Assembly: GCA_015680685.1 (NCBI GenBank) | Contig: MNCI01029550.1 | Coordinates: 850,367-914,366 of the forward strand | From: Gnetum montanum | Taxonomy: Eukaryota > Streptophyta > Gnetopsida > Gnetales > Gnetaceae | Direction: 5' to 3' | DNA: 64,000 nucleotides | Shown: positions 35,555 through 47,394 of the stretch, piece by piece | How positions within the stretch are numbered: position 1 is the stretch's first letter | Layout: the number at the start of each line of letters is the position of its first letter | Notes under the pieces: generated by a model | Database searches by the model: none | Told to the model about the DNA's origin: nothing | Seen by the model: only the letters and a program-made list of their open reading frames with translations | Position numbers and translations under genes: made by a program

Positions 35555-36413
35555 TGATGAATCATAGTTTTCCAAGCCTCGATATTGGGTACATGATATC
35601 AGGTATGTGATATCATAGCTTGGATATGATATTGTATACACAATATCGTGATTCCTATGTTAGCCTATAAATATAGCACTTAGGCACATGGGGAAGGCAT
35701 ATTAGAATAGTTAGTCATTAAGAGTCTCGAGTCTTTTGTTAGTTTTTAGTTCTTTTCCCAAGTGCATGCTCGTAATGTGATGCTTGTAATTATACAAAAC
35801 CTTTGTTCGAGTGTGATGTACTTGGACATGCACATGATTGACAATAAAGATCAAGATTAATCCATCATTGCAGCATTGAATTAGCTCTTAATTGTTTAAT
35901 TATTAATTATTAATTATTATTTTCTTAGTTAATATTTATTTTATCATCATTTACTATTTCTGTTGTTAATGCAGAATGAGTACATCCTAATCACGAACAT
36001 TTAAGTGTAACTACGTGGTAACCCAGTAGTATATCAAGTAGTGTTTTGGGTTATGTGAGCTTGGTAATCCCAGAAATAGTACACAAAGTCCAAGATGCGT
36101 ATGGATAATTAGGGACAGATGCTCATCGCACTTAGGCTAGCTTAGATTTTATTTCCTATTGCTTATTAGCTTAATTAGGTTATTTCTCATTGTCCTTAGG
36201 AGTAGCATAGTAGTAGAAACCACATCATACACCTCACTCTAGACTAAACCATACATGACAAAGCAAATACTAGTTGATGTGGAAAGACAATAAACTATGA
36301 TCAACATATAATTATCTAGGTGCCACAACTAGTTCGTCCACAGAGTTCAACCAGATCACACGTACATGCTTGTATTTGTATGGTTGAGTGTAGAGGTACC
36401 TTGCTGCTCATCA
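35555..36413 (+). repeat. Element B 5' LTR
   Basis: Starts TGATGAATC, ends GCTCATCA. The U3 contains GATATC/ATATCG words (35580-35655) just upstream of a TATA box (gcctataaatatagc, about 35665-35679). It aligns along its length with 57242-58096. Confidence 0.85.
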
Positions 36414-36436
36414 TTAGCACTGTTGAAGGGGATGGT
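36414..36436 (+). promoter_or_regulatory. Primer-binding site of element B, decayed tRNA-Asp type
   Basis: TTAGCACTGTTGAAGGGGATGG follows the LTR end directly. It reads as the Tat/Athila tRNA-Asp site (TTGGCGCCGTTGCCGGGGATGG) with most differences being G-to-A or C-to-T transitions at CpG-type positions. Element A has the equivalent at 61328-61351. Confidence 0.65.
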
Positions 36437-36543
36437 GCTAGTTATCTAGATTAGTTATACCATACAGGATTGATGCAACATGGTATTAACAATATATCTT
36501 TTAGAAAAAAAGAAATTAAATTCAATTAACTCACACACAATTC

Positions 36544-36933
36544 ATGACAATGTCTCTTTCACAAGACAACGATAACACAACATCTAGTGAGGCAATTCAT
36601 TGGAGAACCAATGAAATTTATGATGAAGAAGAAGTTTGGAGTACTCAATATTATGCAAGAGTTTCATATGTTCATGGATACCCCAACAATACTCAAGGGC
36701 TCTTGTCATTCGACTCAAACACCTCTAGTGAAGATGGGACATCTCCTAGAATAGGAGGGCCCGTAAGACCTAGGACCTTCTCAAGGGGTATCAAGTGTAC
36801 ATCCAGAGATGGTTGGGAGACTTACAAAAGTCATGAAGAGTCTTCCAATTCCTCCTCTTCCTCTGCTATTTCAACGTTAGGGCATGACATAGATGACTAT
36901 GCCTTAAGGGGTCGGTGTGGAAATAAAAATTAA
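36544..36933 (+). CDS. Element B gag N-terminal ORF
   Basis: 129 codons from an ATG. It is serine-rich and acidic (TSSEAIHWRTNEIYDEEEVW, later RPRTFSRG and a run of serines near residue 103). The element A minus-strand ORF at 60979-61221 has the same layout (YTEENWSEQCQVGVSYAH against EVWSTQYYARVSYVHGY, then RPRTLSKPRKGK). It is the N-terminal, low-complexity region of a Tat/Athila-type gag. Broken by a stop before the capsid part. Confidence 0.6.
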   Translation: MTMSLSQDNDNTTSSEAIHWRTNEIYDEEEVWSTQYYARVSYVHGYPNNTQGLLSFDSNTSSEDGTSPRIGGPVRPRTFSRGIKCTSRDGWETYKSHEESSNSSSSSAISTLGHDIDDYALRGRCGNKN

Positions 36934-37920
36934 ACTCATAGACAAAATCAAGAATGCCAACATGAACAGAGACAACATCGTCCCAACTGATAAACTCACA
37001 ACCTAGTTAATGACAATGAACCCCTGCTGGCCACTAAAAGCCTAATGCATATAACAAAGGCCATTCAAATATCCTATAGGCATCACAAGGAAAGTTGTCT
37101 ACCCAGGCTTGATTTAAACAACTTTCCCAAGTTCTCAAGAGGCTATGATTTAGATCTGCAACATCATTTACAAGCCTTCTATGATGCTTATGCATGGAAC
37201 AACATTGATAATGGGTGAAAAAGACTTAAGCTCTTTCCTATGAAACTCATGGGCCAAGCAAAAGTGTGGTATAGGTCTTTAAAACCAAATTCAATTTGTT
37301 GCTAGCCTACAATGGTGAAACTCTTTAATGAAAGATATCAAACCTATGAAAGAGTGTTAGCCTTGAGGAGACAAATCCAAGAGTGGAAATAAGGGCAACA
37401 TGAACCCTTAGACATGGCCTTAGAAAGATATTATTCATTGTTAAAAAAATGCCTAGGCCATGGGTTCTCTAAGGAAAGGTTAATATGTCACATCATGGAT
37501 GGGCTTCGTAATGAAACAAGGGAGACCCTAGGGATGTATGCCCTAAGTCAACTATATGAACTATAAACCCACCAGTTCCAAGAGCTTATTAGGAAGGTAG
37601 CAAAAGAAGAAGGAGAAATAGCCAAATGAGAGAATGTTGAAAGATCTCAACAGGACAAAACTCTTAAAGTAACAAAGCTCCATGATCATGCAGAGGAGAA
37701 ATCAACTCACCTTGAGAAGGTGGAATTGTTCCCATCTTTGCCAATACTAAAATCACTAGATGAAATCAAGATAAAAAACAATAAGATGATGGAGTGGGTA
37801 CATGAAAAATGCAGAGAATATGTAAACATTATTAGAGGAAAAACCATGCAAGATAACCCTGACAACCAGAACAAACAAAGGATACCAAACCTAGAAACAG
37901 GACAAAACACATAATCAGAA
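36934..37920 (+). pseudogene. Element B gag capsid region
   Basis: Broken frames recover a retrotransposon gag core: LERYYSLLKKCLGHGFSKER (about 37418-37480), then LICHIMDGLRNETRETLGMY and FQELIRKVAKEEGEIAK (about 37572-37625). This matches the gag consensus with W..L...F, an RR..W..G...EPL segment and a DGL..E.R turn. A small charged ORF follows (37720-37914). No CCHC zinc knuckle is seen, but CDVCLYDHPKGQC (about 37976-38015) is a candidate remnant. Confidence 0.6.
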
Positions 37921-38164
37921 AGAAGGATTGAAGAAAATAAGGACACGGGCTCAACTACAAATCATAAGTATCAATGTGATGTTTGCCTATATGATCATCC
38001 TAAAGGACAATGTCTAATCTTGTTACATCTACATGAGCATTGGGGAAGAATGTTACATCTAGATTCCATATAGAAGTACTAGGTTTAACTGTAGTGGCAA
38101 AACCTCTAGTTGTGGGGGAGGCCATTGCCAAACTAGCCATACCCTTTGTATCACCTGACATGAA

Positions 38165-38820
38165 GTGCCTATTATGTTCAACACCTTGTTTCTCCAACTA
38201 GATCAACATCCTCTACTTCACCTTGTCATTATCATTCTCCCAAGTATCATCAGCCCATGTCCTCTCCTACAAGATCACCACCTCATGTTCCTTACACTTC
38301 TCCTTACTCTCAATATTCTCATCCTTCACCTCCATATACATCGCCACCAATAGTATCGAAAGGTTTTGCACCACAACACCAACCAATGAACATTACTTGT
38401 GCTACTACTGTCAATAGTAGTGGGAGTCCTCCACAACATCGGAAGCGTCCTTTCTTTAGGCATGGCCATAGAAAGAGATAACATGGTTTTGAAACCACTA
38501 CATCCTCCAACTCAGCACAAGCCTAACACTGTGATGCATCTTCCTCTTCAAATTCAACACCTCCACCAATTAACACTTCAACAACCATGTGGCCTAATGA
38601 ATATAACAATGTGAGGAGACATATCGATCCTTACATACCATCTTATGGTCATGGGTGCCATAATGAGTTAGCTTCTTATCACATGACCACATCCTATAAT
38701 TTGCCCCACTATGCCTACTTTAATCAAGTGTGTGAACCCCAATTTGTGTACATTCCTACCACCACACCAAAAGACACCAGTGGTTTGGATATGACTAGAC
38801 CCCAATATTTTTAACATGCA
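38165..38820 (+). pseudogene. Element B Pro/His/Tyr-rich region
   Basis: Three overlapping frames share a low-complexity Pro, His, Ser, Tyr composition (SSPTRSPPHVPYTSPYSQYS at about 38260-38320). The last frame (38587-38814) ends YIPTTTPKDTSGLDMTRPQYF. Element A has the matching stretch on the minus strand (59395-59640). Probably the C-terminal tail of gag. Confidence 0.45.
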
Positions 38821-40869
38821 TGGATCCAAATGTTCCATTTATTAATTCTTGTCATGATCAAAGGCTTAGTCATGGGGGATATCCCCCATTATAATAATCA
38901 AAATTAGTAAATATTTTTCCTTTTCTTTGGTCTTACAATTTTTTATTTTTCAATTTTTTTGTTTTCTAATTCTTCATTTTTCAATTTGTTGTTTTATATT
39001 TTTGAGGGTAATCTCATCTGTGAATCAAATACTCATGTGACTAGTTGGTTGAGGTGTTGTTCTATGCTATTGACTCACAAGTGACTAATTATTTGGATAG
39101 TGAACCCACAACATCCACCCACCCATTTTATGAATAAGAGGTTCTACCCTAGGTATGATGATATTCTTATTATTATTAAAACTTAAAGTAACTTTGTACT
39201 CACTATGCCTAGAGTGAGGAGTAATAGATTAAGAGGGAATGGTAAGCATGTAACATCAGGGGAACTTGTGGATTCTCTTTGGCAACATCTGCTTGTGCTA
39301 TCATGTAGCTTGGTTGTACTACGATCTTTGTAGATCTCACAAAAAATGGGAGTAAAAGTTGTGGTAAAGGTACTCAATAAAGGAACTCAATGCTATTTGG
39401 GGGGGTGTGGTCCCACTAGAAAGACATGCATCCATGCTTGAAGGTTGGTGGCTTCTCTGGATCACCTTTGGAACAGACAGTCCAAAAAGTAGCCAGAAGA
39501 AGAAAAAGAAAAGAAAGAAGAGAAACAGAAAAGAAAAGCTCAAGAAAAACATGCTGTAGACACATTTGAATCACTTCTCCCTTGGGTAAAATGCCAAGTG
39601 ATCATACACCTTGCTATCATGATGCTCTTATGGTTGTCTATCATTAGGATGAAACAATGCGATGTTATTGATCAAAGGTATGGACTTGGTTTTGACCTTG
39701 GAGCAAAGGCTAATGGTACTTTAATCATGCACAACACTTAGGATTCATTGTGCCCAGGGTAAGTTACCTCAGATCTTGATCTTTGCAATCCCTTCTACAA
39801 TTCATCTCATCTCATTGTCCAAGTACTTCTAACTTGTGTCTTGTATGGCATGGAATTCATACCTCATCGCGGTGGTATTTAACATGTGTGTGTTTTGTTG
39901 CATAGGTGCAGATTGCATTTAACCCTTCTAGTGCCTATAGACATTTTAAGATGTGGTTAAGCAAGGGCATGATAGGTTGGAACTTGCTTTGGGGAGGATC
40001 CACTTGCGTGACTTCTATAATTTGTACTTGTTGCACATGACCACATTATCTTATACCCTTTGAGTTTTCCATTACTAAATCTATTCTTTCCTTTGTCATC
40101 ATTTTAATCGAATGTTCCTTAGAACCACTCGATGTCATTTTTACTCACCCTTTTCAGAGAACTTCATTGTATAACTCCACTCCATTACATTTTTGGTGCC
40201 TTAATTTCCACTCAACATTACCCCAAACCTTTCAAATCTACCTCAAATCCTTCATTTTTGGCCGTAAAAACTAAAAAAATCATCAATTTTACTAAGTACC
40301 CTATTCTGGATAGGATGCAATATTGGGTACCTGGTATTGGGTCTGACACGATACCTGGTACATGCTATCATGTCTATAAAAACTATATATATGGGGCCCC
40401 CATGTGCTACAAAAGTCATTTTCAATAGTTGACACAGGAGAGTTGTTCAAACTTTCTTTCATGATTTTTAGCGATTTGAGATTCTAAAATTCAATTGTCA
40501 ATATTTCGCTCATTAACACTGATTTCTTTTCTGATCAAACCTAATTAAACCCAAACTATTTAACTTCATCGTGGGGGAGGGGTATGATAGAATTTACGCA
40601 TAACTTTTTCAAAATTTGCTATCGCTTGAAGGATATCATAGGGGTAAGTACTCTTTGGAAATATTAAAAAATCATGCCAAACTAATTTTCATTCTTCATC
40701 CAAATCATTTAAAATTATTATAAGAGTCACTTGAGTAGATCAGGCTTGACATTAAAATTTTTTAGGGGAACTTCCTTGAAAAAATTTCTAACTCTAAAAT
40801 CACACTAAACAAAAAGTTAAACATTTATTAAAGGCAATGAGTAAGGTATGAGATAATTGAATTTCTTTA
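38821..40869 (+). other. Element B non-coding interior with LTR-like promoter
   Basis: After a gggggatatccccc motif (38874-38887) and a T-rich tract, the cacaacatccaccc block links to the tail at 4408. Around 40315-40420 there is a promoter-like stretch with gcaatattgggtacc, cacgatacctgg and a TATA box (tctataaaaactatatatat). It resembles the U3/R junction of the A/B LTRs and could drive the downstream ORF or be an old solo LTR. Confidence 0.4.
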
Positions 40870-41086
40870 TATAACCTTACTAATAATCGATCTTTGTGTG
40901 ATTACAAATGGCCCATAAATGAAGACAATAGGGAGGACCTTCTCAAGATGTAGCCAAATGCTTGAGAAGAGGCAGAGGCCAAGGACCTTATGTAGAACAT
41001 GTAGAGTAGGAGGCTCAATCGTTTAGCAGTTATCAAGAAACCCCTATTATTGCATAATCTAGCCAATTAGAAGGTGGAGATGTTAG
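40870..41086 (+). pseudogene. 5' part of element B second ORF, interrupted by element C
   Basis: The frame QLEGGDVR (41063-41086) continues without change into APKQGQHFTLSPECVQAIW at 54436 once element C and one copy of GTTAG are removed. Upstream codons contain stops. Confidence 0.6.
41082..41086. repeat. Target-site duplication of element C, left
   Basis: GTTAG here and at 54431-54435 exactly flanks element C. Confidence 0.9.
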
Positions 41087-42392
41087 TGTGCCGTCCAAAA
41101 TTTTTGGTCTTCGGTTGGAATGAAATAGGGACTTGGAGATCTCTGGACGCGTATAGAAGACCCTACCTTCGCTTGAGGGCAAGCTGGAATTTATGTAGGT
41201 AGAGTACCTTGAGTGGTCTGCACGCGGATCAAGCAAGGATTTCCCCGAACGTACACCGATGTGCTATACGCTGGGTTATATGTAAACGGCATAACTGATG
41301 TAAAATGAAGCGTAAACAGCGTAACTGGCGTAAGCGTAGTGTAAATGTACAAGAGCGTAAATAGTAAACATGCAACAATGAATGAAAAACTGTAAGAAAT
41401 TGTAGCAAAGAAATGTAGTAATGTTATTACGAAATGAGAGTTACAATGCACCGTCTAATGTAGTTGTGGCTTTGACACAAGGTGGACGAATAGCCCCGGT
41501 GGATGCAGGGATGACTGTGTGCTGGTTCAAACTGCAGGCACAACATAGAGGCTGTATGCTCAGCGTGCAGGGTAAGGTCCAGCGTATAGTGTTTTCTGCT
41601 CTGGTTCATAGCGTCTCTGTTTCTCTTTGTCTCTGGTTTGCTCAGAATTGCCAGCCCCGATCTAATGAAAAATTGGGGTTTTTATACAGGTTTAGTCGTT
41701 AGACTCGGGTTGGGTGACATGTGGCGTGTTGACCGGGTGTGAAAGAATAAAATTTACAAGTGTTCAACGTGTTGTACGCCAGCGTATACAGCTATACGCT
41801 AGTGTATATTGCTGTACGCCAGCGTATACGGCTGTACGCCAGCATATACACGTTGGACATATGACCTCGGCATACAAACTTGATCAGAACAGAAGAAGTC
41901 GTTCGTCCTCTAGATTTGAGTTTGGATGCCATGTAGATGCTGCCTGTGGATGTTCATCTTGGTTGACTTTGATCTGACACTTTGTACATGCTGGGTGTAT
42001 ACACTGGACGTATACGCTGGGCGTATACGCTATGTCTGCGGGGTGTATATGCTGGGCGTATACACTGATGGTTGCTCTGTTTGTGTGAGTTGATGCTTTG
42101 TACCAAGTCTTGCTTTGCAGTGCTGTTCCCATGTCGTCTTCGGGGATTGCTTGCCGGGCGTATATGTCAGTCGTACATGCTGGGTGTGTACGCTGGGCGT
42201 ATACGCTGTGAATGCAAACTTGGGCGTATATGCTGGACGTATACGCTGAGAATGTATACTTAGTGAAGACTAAGTATTTTGAGCCCCAAAGTTGTCTGTG
42301 GGGCCCTCAAGCTTTAGTCATGCTGAGGAACGTCATGACTTAGCTCGATTCTTGTTGTAGAAGTACTAAGCTCGAAATTTTGTGGTGTTTCA
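41087..42392 (-). repeat. Element C 3' LTR
   Basis: Minus-strand start TGAAACACCACAAAATTTCG at 42392, preceded by a purine-rich aaagaggggccaa (42393-42405). The end is at 41087. U3 (42392 to about 41700) is loaded with GCGTATACGC-type words. TATA box cctgtataaaaacccc at about 41676-41691. It aligns with 53119-54430, differing mostly by transitions. Confidence 0.85.
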
Positions 42393-43376
42393 TTGGCCCC
42401 TCTTTGTTGACGCTTGGAGGAATCGACCCGAGAAGCATTGACAAAGAAGTGCAAAACACCACAAGCAACTTGATGGAGACTGTGTCCTTTGCCACCTGGC
42501 TAGACATCATTGTACCATGTTCAGTAGTACATAGGATTGGGGGAAATGATGTTTGTAGCTGGATAGGGAAATGGAGATTGCGGGGATTTGGGAGAAGTCA
42601 GGGTTGTGTGTGGATCATGCTTGTCTTCTTGGGATCAAATCATGATGTGTACGTCCTTTGGCGGTACAAGAATCTTACTTAGTGTTCAAGAGAACTTGTT
42701 GGCAAAACCAAAGCCACGTGATGTGTGTTGCATTCTTTGGAGGAACATGGCCCTTGTTTAATGTTTAGGGGGAGCCTGTTGGTGGAGGGCCAAAGCCATG
42801 CAATGGGATGTCACTTGATTGTTTTAAACCTGAGCATTTGCTTTCGAGGCAACTGTCGTCCCGTCTTGTGTTTTATGTGGGAATGTGGGAAGGGATGACA
42901 TTTTTTTTGTCCTTATGCTCATGCTCAAATGCCATGTTGTGGGTTGCAACCACTTAAGAGTGGTGCAATATGTTTGATGTTTTAGACTGTACTGGGTGTG
43001 CCCAGGATGTAACCAAGTATAAGATGTTTGAGGGATCGGTGGGATATGAAACGGGAGATGTACTAGTGAATGGCTTGATTTAGTCTTGTCATGTGCACTG
43101 TGAACAACGGCTCAACTTGCTGCTTATGACGAAGTGCATTCTTGTACGAACACCTCTGAGTGTCATCCTGCAAAGACAACTCCAAGAGGACAAGAAAACC
43201 ATGAGTGAGTAAGCAAGCTTAGACTTAAACAGCTACTGATGAAACAAAGGGACTGGATGAGATTTGAGGCTCTATATATGAATGGCAGCAATGTTGTTAG
43301 GATCGGCCGATGGCGAGCGATGCAGCAGTTCTAATGAAGTTTGAATGCAGCCATAGATTGAGGAACTAGAGATGAA
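42393..43376 (-). other. Element C 3' untranslated region
   Basis: Between the polypurine tract and the tandem arrays. An open plus-strand frame (42380-42682) shows no recognisable domain and overlaps the LTR end, so it is not called. Confidence 0.4.
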
Positions 43377-43600
43377 ATTGCCAGTTTGTAGTCTTAGCGG
43401 ACTATCATGGGTTAGTTTTATGTCATGAACCATTGGACATTTCCCGTTTAGCATCATGGCGGATGGTACATTGCCAGTTTCTAGTCTTGGCGGACCATGA
43501 AGAGGTAAACCAGTTTATAGTCTTAGTGGACTCTGGTGAATGTGACTGTGGCAGTTTACTGTCATGCCAGACGGGTACTAGTTTATTGTCTTTGCAGACA
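43377..43600 (-). repeat. Imperfect tandem repeat in element C 3' UTR
   Basis: Diverged copies of ccagtttatagtcttggcgg (for example at about 43380, 43468, 43510) spaced 40-90 bases apart. They grade into the more regular 37-bp array to the right. Confidence 0.6.
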
Positions 43601-43602
43601 TT

Positions 43603-43828
43603 CTATGGTACCAGTTTATCGTCATGATGCCAGGACGAGCTGTGGTATCAGTTTACCTTCATGATTATAGGATGCGCTGTGGTATCAGTTTACCGTCATG
43701 ATTCCAGGACGCGCTATGATATTAGTTTACCGTCGTGATTCCAGGATGAGCTGTGGTATCAGTTTACCGTCATGATTCCAGGACACACTGTGGTATTAGT
43801 TTACCATCATGATTCCAGGACACGCACA
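43603..43828 (-). repeat. 37-bp tandem array in element C 3' UTR
   Basis: About six copies of a 37-bp unit, in plus-strand form tggtatcagtttaccgtcat followed by gattccaggacgcgctg. Copies differ mainly by transitions. Tandem arrays between pol and the 3' LTR are a known feature of Ogre/Tat elements and a source of satellites. Confidence 0.85.
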
Positions 43829-43844
43829 TACCTGAGCCTATACT

Positions 43845-44940
43845 CAAATGTGGAACGGTTTCAAGAACAAGTGATTGGTCGGATTTGCAAGCTCATTCCC
43901 TTCCATATCAGCTAACTTGAATGCTCTGTTGTCATATGCTTTAGTGACCAAGTAGGGCCCTTCCCAGTTGGCTGAGAATTTGTCCAGGTGTTCTCGAATG
44001 ACCTTAAGTACAAGGTCGCCTTCTTTGATAGGGTGCTTATGAATGTTGTGCCGATGGTGTTGTCGTTGTCATTTTTGGTACCATTCAATCTGATCGAGTG
44101 CATGTATGTGTTCTTCCTCCACCGAGTCCAGGTCAATGATGCACAGGTCATTGTTTTGCCCTTTGTCGAGGAGTCTGGAAAGTGTGATCCTTAAAGACGG
44201 TACCTATAATTCCAAGGGTAAAATAGCTTCTGAACCATAAACGAGACTATATGGCATTTTACCTATCGAAGTCTGATGCGTAGTACGATAAGCCCACAGT
44301 GCGTATATCAGCTGCTCGTGCCATCTTTTCTTGCTTTGGGTAAGCATCTTTTTAAGTACTGTAATGATGGTTTTATTTGTGGCCTTAGCTTGCCCATTGC
44401 TCTGAGGGTAGTAAGGGGATGAAAATGAGTTTTTGATCCCTAGACTTTCACAGAAATTTTTGGTTTCGGCACTGCTGAATTGTGGCCTGTTATCGGTGAT
44501 GATGGTCATTGGGATGCCAAAACGGGTCACAATGTTTTCAAGAATGAAGTTGCATATGTGTTTAGATGTAGTTTTTCGAAGGGGAACAGCTTCTACCCAC
44601 TTCGTGAAATACTCTGTCACGGTTATGATGAAGCTATGCCCTGTAGAAGATGAGGGTGTTATTGGTTCGATAAGGTCCAACCCACACTTTTGAAAGGGCC
44701 ATGTGATTTGCGCTGTATGCAACTCATTTGGTGGGACATGGATCAGATTACTATGTCTTTGACAGATATTGCATGTTTTAGCCTTGGAGAGACAGTCATA
44801 CTCCATGTTTTCGTTGCCATTGCTTTAGGTGCTATATGTCCTCTGCATAGTCCATCATGTACTTGCTCAACGATGGTTTGGGCATCAGCACTACTAACGC
44901 ATGTTAGCAGTATGCCTTCATAGGATCGACGACACAATGT
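43845..44940 (-). pseudogene. Element C integrase
   Basis: Minus-strand order: HDGLCRGH (about 44840-44865) and, after a frameshift near 44800, CNICQRHS form the HHCC zinc finger. The catalytic core in 44806-44204 has GLDLIEPI (first Asp) and ITDNRPQFSS (second Asp). The third catalytic position reads NGQAKATNK where NGQAEATNK is usual, so Glu is replaced by Lys. After a stop, NWEGPYLVTKAYDNRAFKL (about 43915-43975) is the GPY/F module. Integrase joins element cDNA to host DNA. The Glu loss, frameshift and stops mark this copy as inactive. Confidence 0.8.
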
Positions 44941-45006
44941 GTCTCCTACCAGTGCATATTGCCGAGAACGCTTTTGTACCGTGTCTTTTTGTGCATATGT
45001 TAAGTG

Positions 45007-46134
45007 TTACGGCGTTTCACTGCATAGAAGGTATTCTTTTATGTTGTCATACCATTCTATCGCGTGTGTTGTACTAACAGATGCAATTGGTAATGTTTCA
45101 AGAGTATCGGTTATGGGTTTAGTACAACTAATTATGGAGCTTGGCAACATATGGAACATGTCAGGTGATATGTTTAGCGCTAGCGTGGCTAGTGCATCTA
45201 CGATGGTATTATCGTTTTTGAAGACATGTTGTATGTCCGTGTTTTCGAATTGCTTCATTAAGTGTTTGGCTAAGTCACAGTATGGCTGTAAATGTTGCGC
45301 TTTGCATGTATAAATATCCATGACTTGGTTCAGAACCAGTTGTGAGTCTCCTCTGACCACAAGTCGTGTGATGTTTGAAGCTAGTGTTGCCATGAGACCT
45401 CTAAGGAGACCTTCGTACTCTGCTATGTTGTTGGTACAATGAAAGTCAAAATGATAAGCAAAGGGTCGGATCTCCCCGGAGGGATAGGTGATGACGACGG
45501 TAGCACTTCCCCCTTGAGAGGTGGACGCTCCATCAAAGTTCAAAATAGCATTGTAGTCATTGGGTACTATGTCTATCGCACTTACATTTTCGTTAGGGAA
45601 CTCTGGCTCTATCATTGCTTGATCATGCGTTGGTGATGCAGTCATTTGATTTGCTATGGCTTGACCCTTAACTGATGGTTGCGCTATGTAGTGTAGGTCA
45701 AACTCAGCTATCATGGCTTTCCAACGGGCTATTCTACTTAACTCGTAAATGTTTCCTGTGATGGCTCTGAGCACATTATCCTTGCAAATTATATTGACTT
45801 GGTTATGGAAGAGGTAATGTCGCCATTTCTTTAAGGAAAAGACCATGGCTAAACATGACCTCTCCACCTCGTTATACTTCTTCTCATGGGCTACTAATGT
45901 ATGGCTTAAGTAGTAGACAGGGACTTCGGTTCCATCATCTTGTTTCTGGCAAAGCATGGACGCAATTGACGAATCTGAAGTGGCAAGGTAGATGTAAAAA
46001 GGTTTATCATTTTGAGGTGGATAAACCATGGATAGTCGGACAAGTGTTGTTTTAATATTGTCAAATGCTTCCTGGCACTGTGGAGTCCATTCAAAATGGA
46101 CGTTCTTGCGTAACAAGTGGTTCATAGGTTTCAA
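45007..46134 (-). pseudogene. Element C dual RNase H region
   Basis: 375 open codons. Residues 1-150 are the RT-linked RNase H (FYIYLATSDSSIASMLCQ, PVYYLSHTL, KKWRHYLF). Its acidic triad is eroded: ELAMVF-type Glu reads CLAMVF and the TDH-type Asp reads CKDN. Residues 195-320 are a second RNase H of the archaeal type with its acidic residues present: NFDGAST, NNIAEYEGLLRGL, VVRGDSQLVLNQV, DALATLA. This module after the first RNase H identifies the Tat/Ogre lineage. It is thought to remove RNA during reverse transcription. The frame leads toward integrase. Confidence 0.8.
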
Positions 46135-46142
46135 CTTGTCTG

Positions 46143-47360
46143 TTAGTTTTTCATGAACCGTCTGATAAACTGTAGTCTACCTTGTAGACCTCGGAGTTCA
46201 GTAAGGTTGCTAGGTGGTTTTAAGTTTGTTATGGCCTTAACTTTATCAGGGTCTACTCGTATCCCTGCTTCCGAGGCTATGAATCCAAGCATTTTTCCTG
46301 TCTTGACTCCGAAGACACATTTCTTCGGGTTAAGTCTCAGCTCATATTTTAAGCAATGCTTTAGTACCAAGTCAAGATCTTGTATGTGTTGTTCCAATGT
46401 TTTTGATTTAACCACGATATCATCCACATAGTCGTTGAGCGAGTGCAGCATGTAATCGCTGAAAATAAATGTCATGGCCCTCTGATATGTGGCCCTAGCG
46501 TTCTAGAGACCGAAGGGCATCATTGTGTAACAAAAGGTTCCCCATGGTGTCATAAAGGTAGTCTGGAGCTGATGCTTCAGGTTAATGCATAGCTGGTTGT
46601 ATCCTAAGAAGCCATCCATAAAAGATAATAGGGCGTGCCTAGTGGTTGAGTCAACAAGTTGATCGATGCTAGGTAGGGGAAAATCATCTTTTATGGTTGC
46701 AACGTTGAGATCTCAGAAGTCAATGCATAAGCGAATGCCTCCGTTCTTTTTCAGGACAATTACCATGTTGGATATCCAATCAGCATAATCGATAGCTCGA
46801 ATGAAACCTGCCTGATAAAGTTTGGTGATCTCATTGCGCACTGCTAATGCTACCTCAGGTTTAACCTTTCATGCCTTTTGTTTTACTAGCCTCAATTTTG
46901 GATCAAGGATAATGTTGTGCTGGATGATTCGAGAATCTAACCCGGGCATGTCGGTGTAAGACCAAGCGAATGCTTGCATGTTGTTTCGAAGCACATCTTC
47001 TATGTCTTTAGCCAGTTGAGGTTGCAATAGTGTACGCAATTTTAATATTTTGGTTTCACCATTAGGCATAACGATGGGAGTTTTAGTCAACAGGTCTTCA
47101 GTGATGCTATCGGATTCTATGTCGAGAGATCTTGTCATACCTTTGTAGCTATCTAGTGTTTGTTGTGTTGAGGATATGAGTGTATCGTCTGTTGATGTAC
47201 CTAAGCTAATGGAGTTTATGTCGATTTCTCTTGTGATTTTTCCATATGGTCCATCGATGATCAAGGGTGTGGATAAACACTGACAATCCCTCAGGCTTGC
47301 TCCTGCCAATAAACAGAGGGCAAAATAAGCTAATAGGTGTTGTTTCATGTTCCTTGGCAA
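46143..47360 (-). pseudogene. Element C reverse transcriptase and linker
   Basis: The first frame (47360-46869, 163 residues) contains the conserved linker IEDVLRNNMQAFAWSYTDMP and DSRIIQHNI. After a stop the RT follows: AIDYADWISNMVIVLKKNGG, FPLPSIDQLVD, FMDGFLGYNQ, MPFGL then a stop, and DYVDDIVVKS with the catalytic aspartates (about 46405-46440). It ends with the thumb/connection FIRRFMKN. At least three stops. The start MPRNMKQHLLAYFALCLLAG looks like the cut end of a longer protein, and no protease D-S/T-G motif is present upstream. Confidence 0.75.
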
Positions 47361-47394
47361 TGTAAATCATGTGTACATGCACAATGGTGGTTTA

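Noticed and set aside
40315-40560. Complete solo LTR inside element B
   Set aside because: A promoter-like stretch is visible but neither end nor a target duplication could be fixed, so it is mentioned only within the interior entry.
42380-42682. Plus-strand 100-residue ORF at the element C LTR end
   Set aside because: Overlaps the LTR terminus and polypurine tract, and no family was recognised.
44939-45313. Plus-strand 124-residue ORF
   Set aside because: It is the antisense shadow of the element C RNase H frame and has no recognisable domain.
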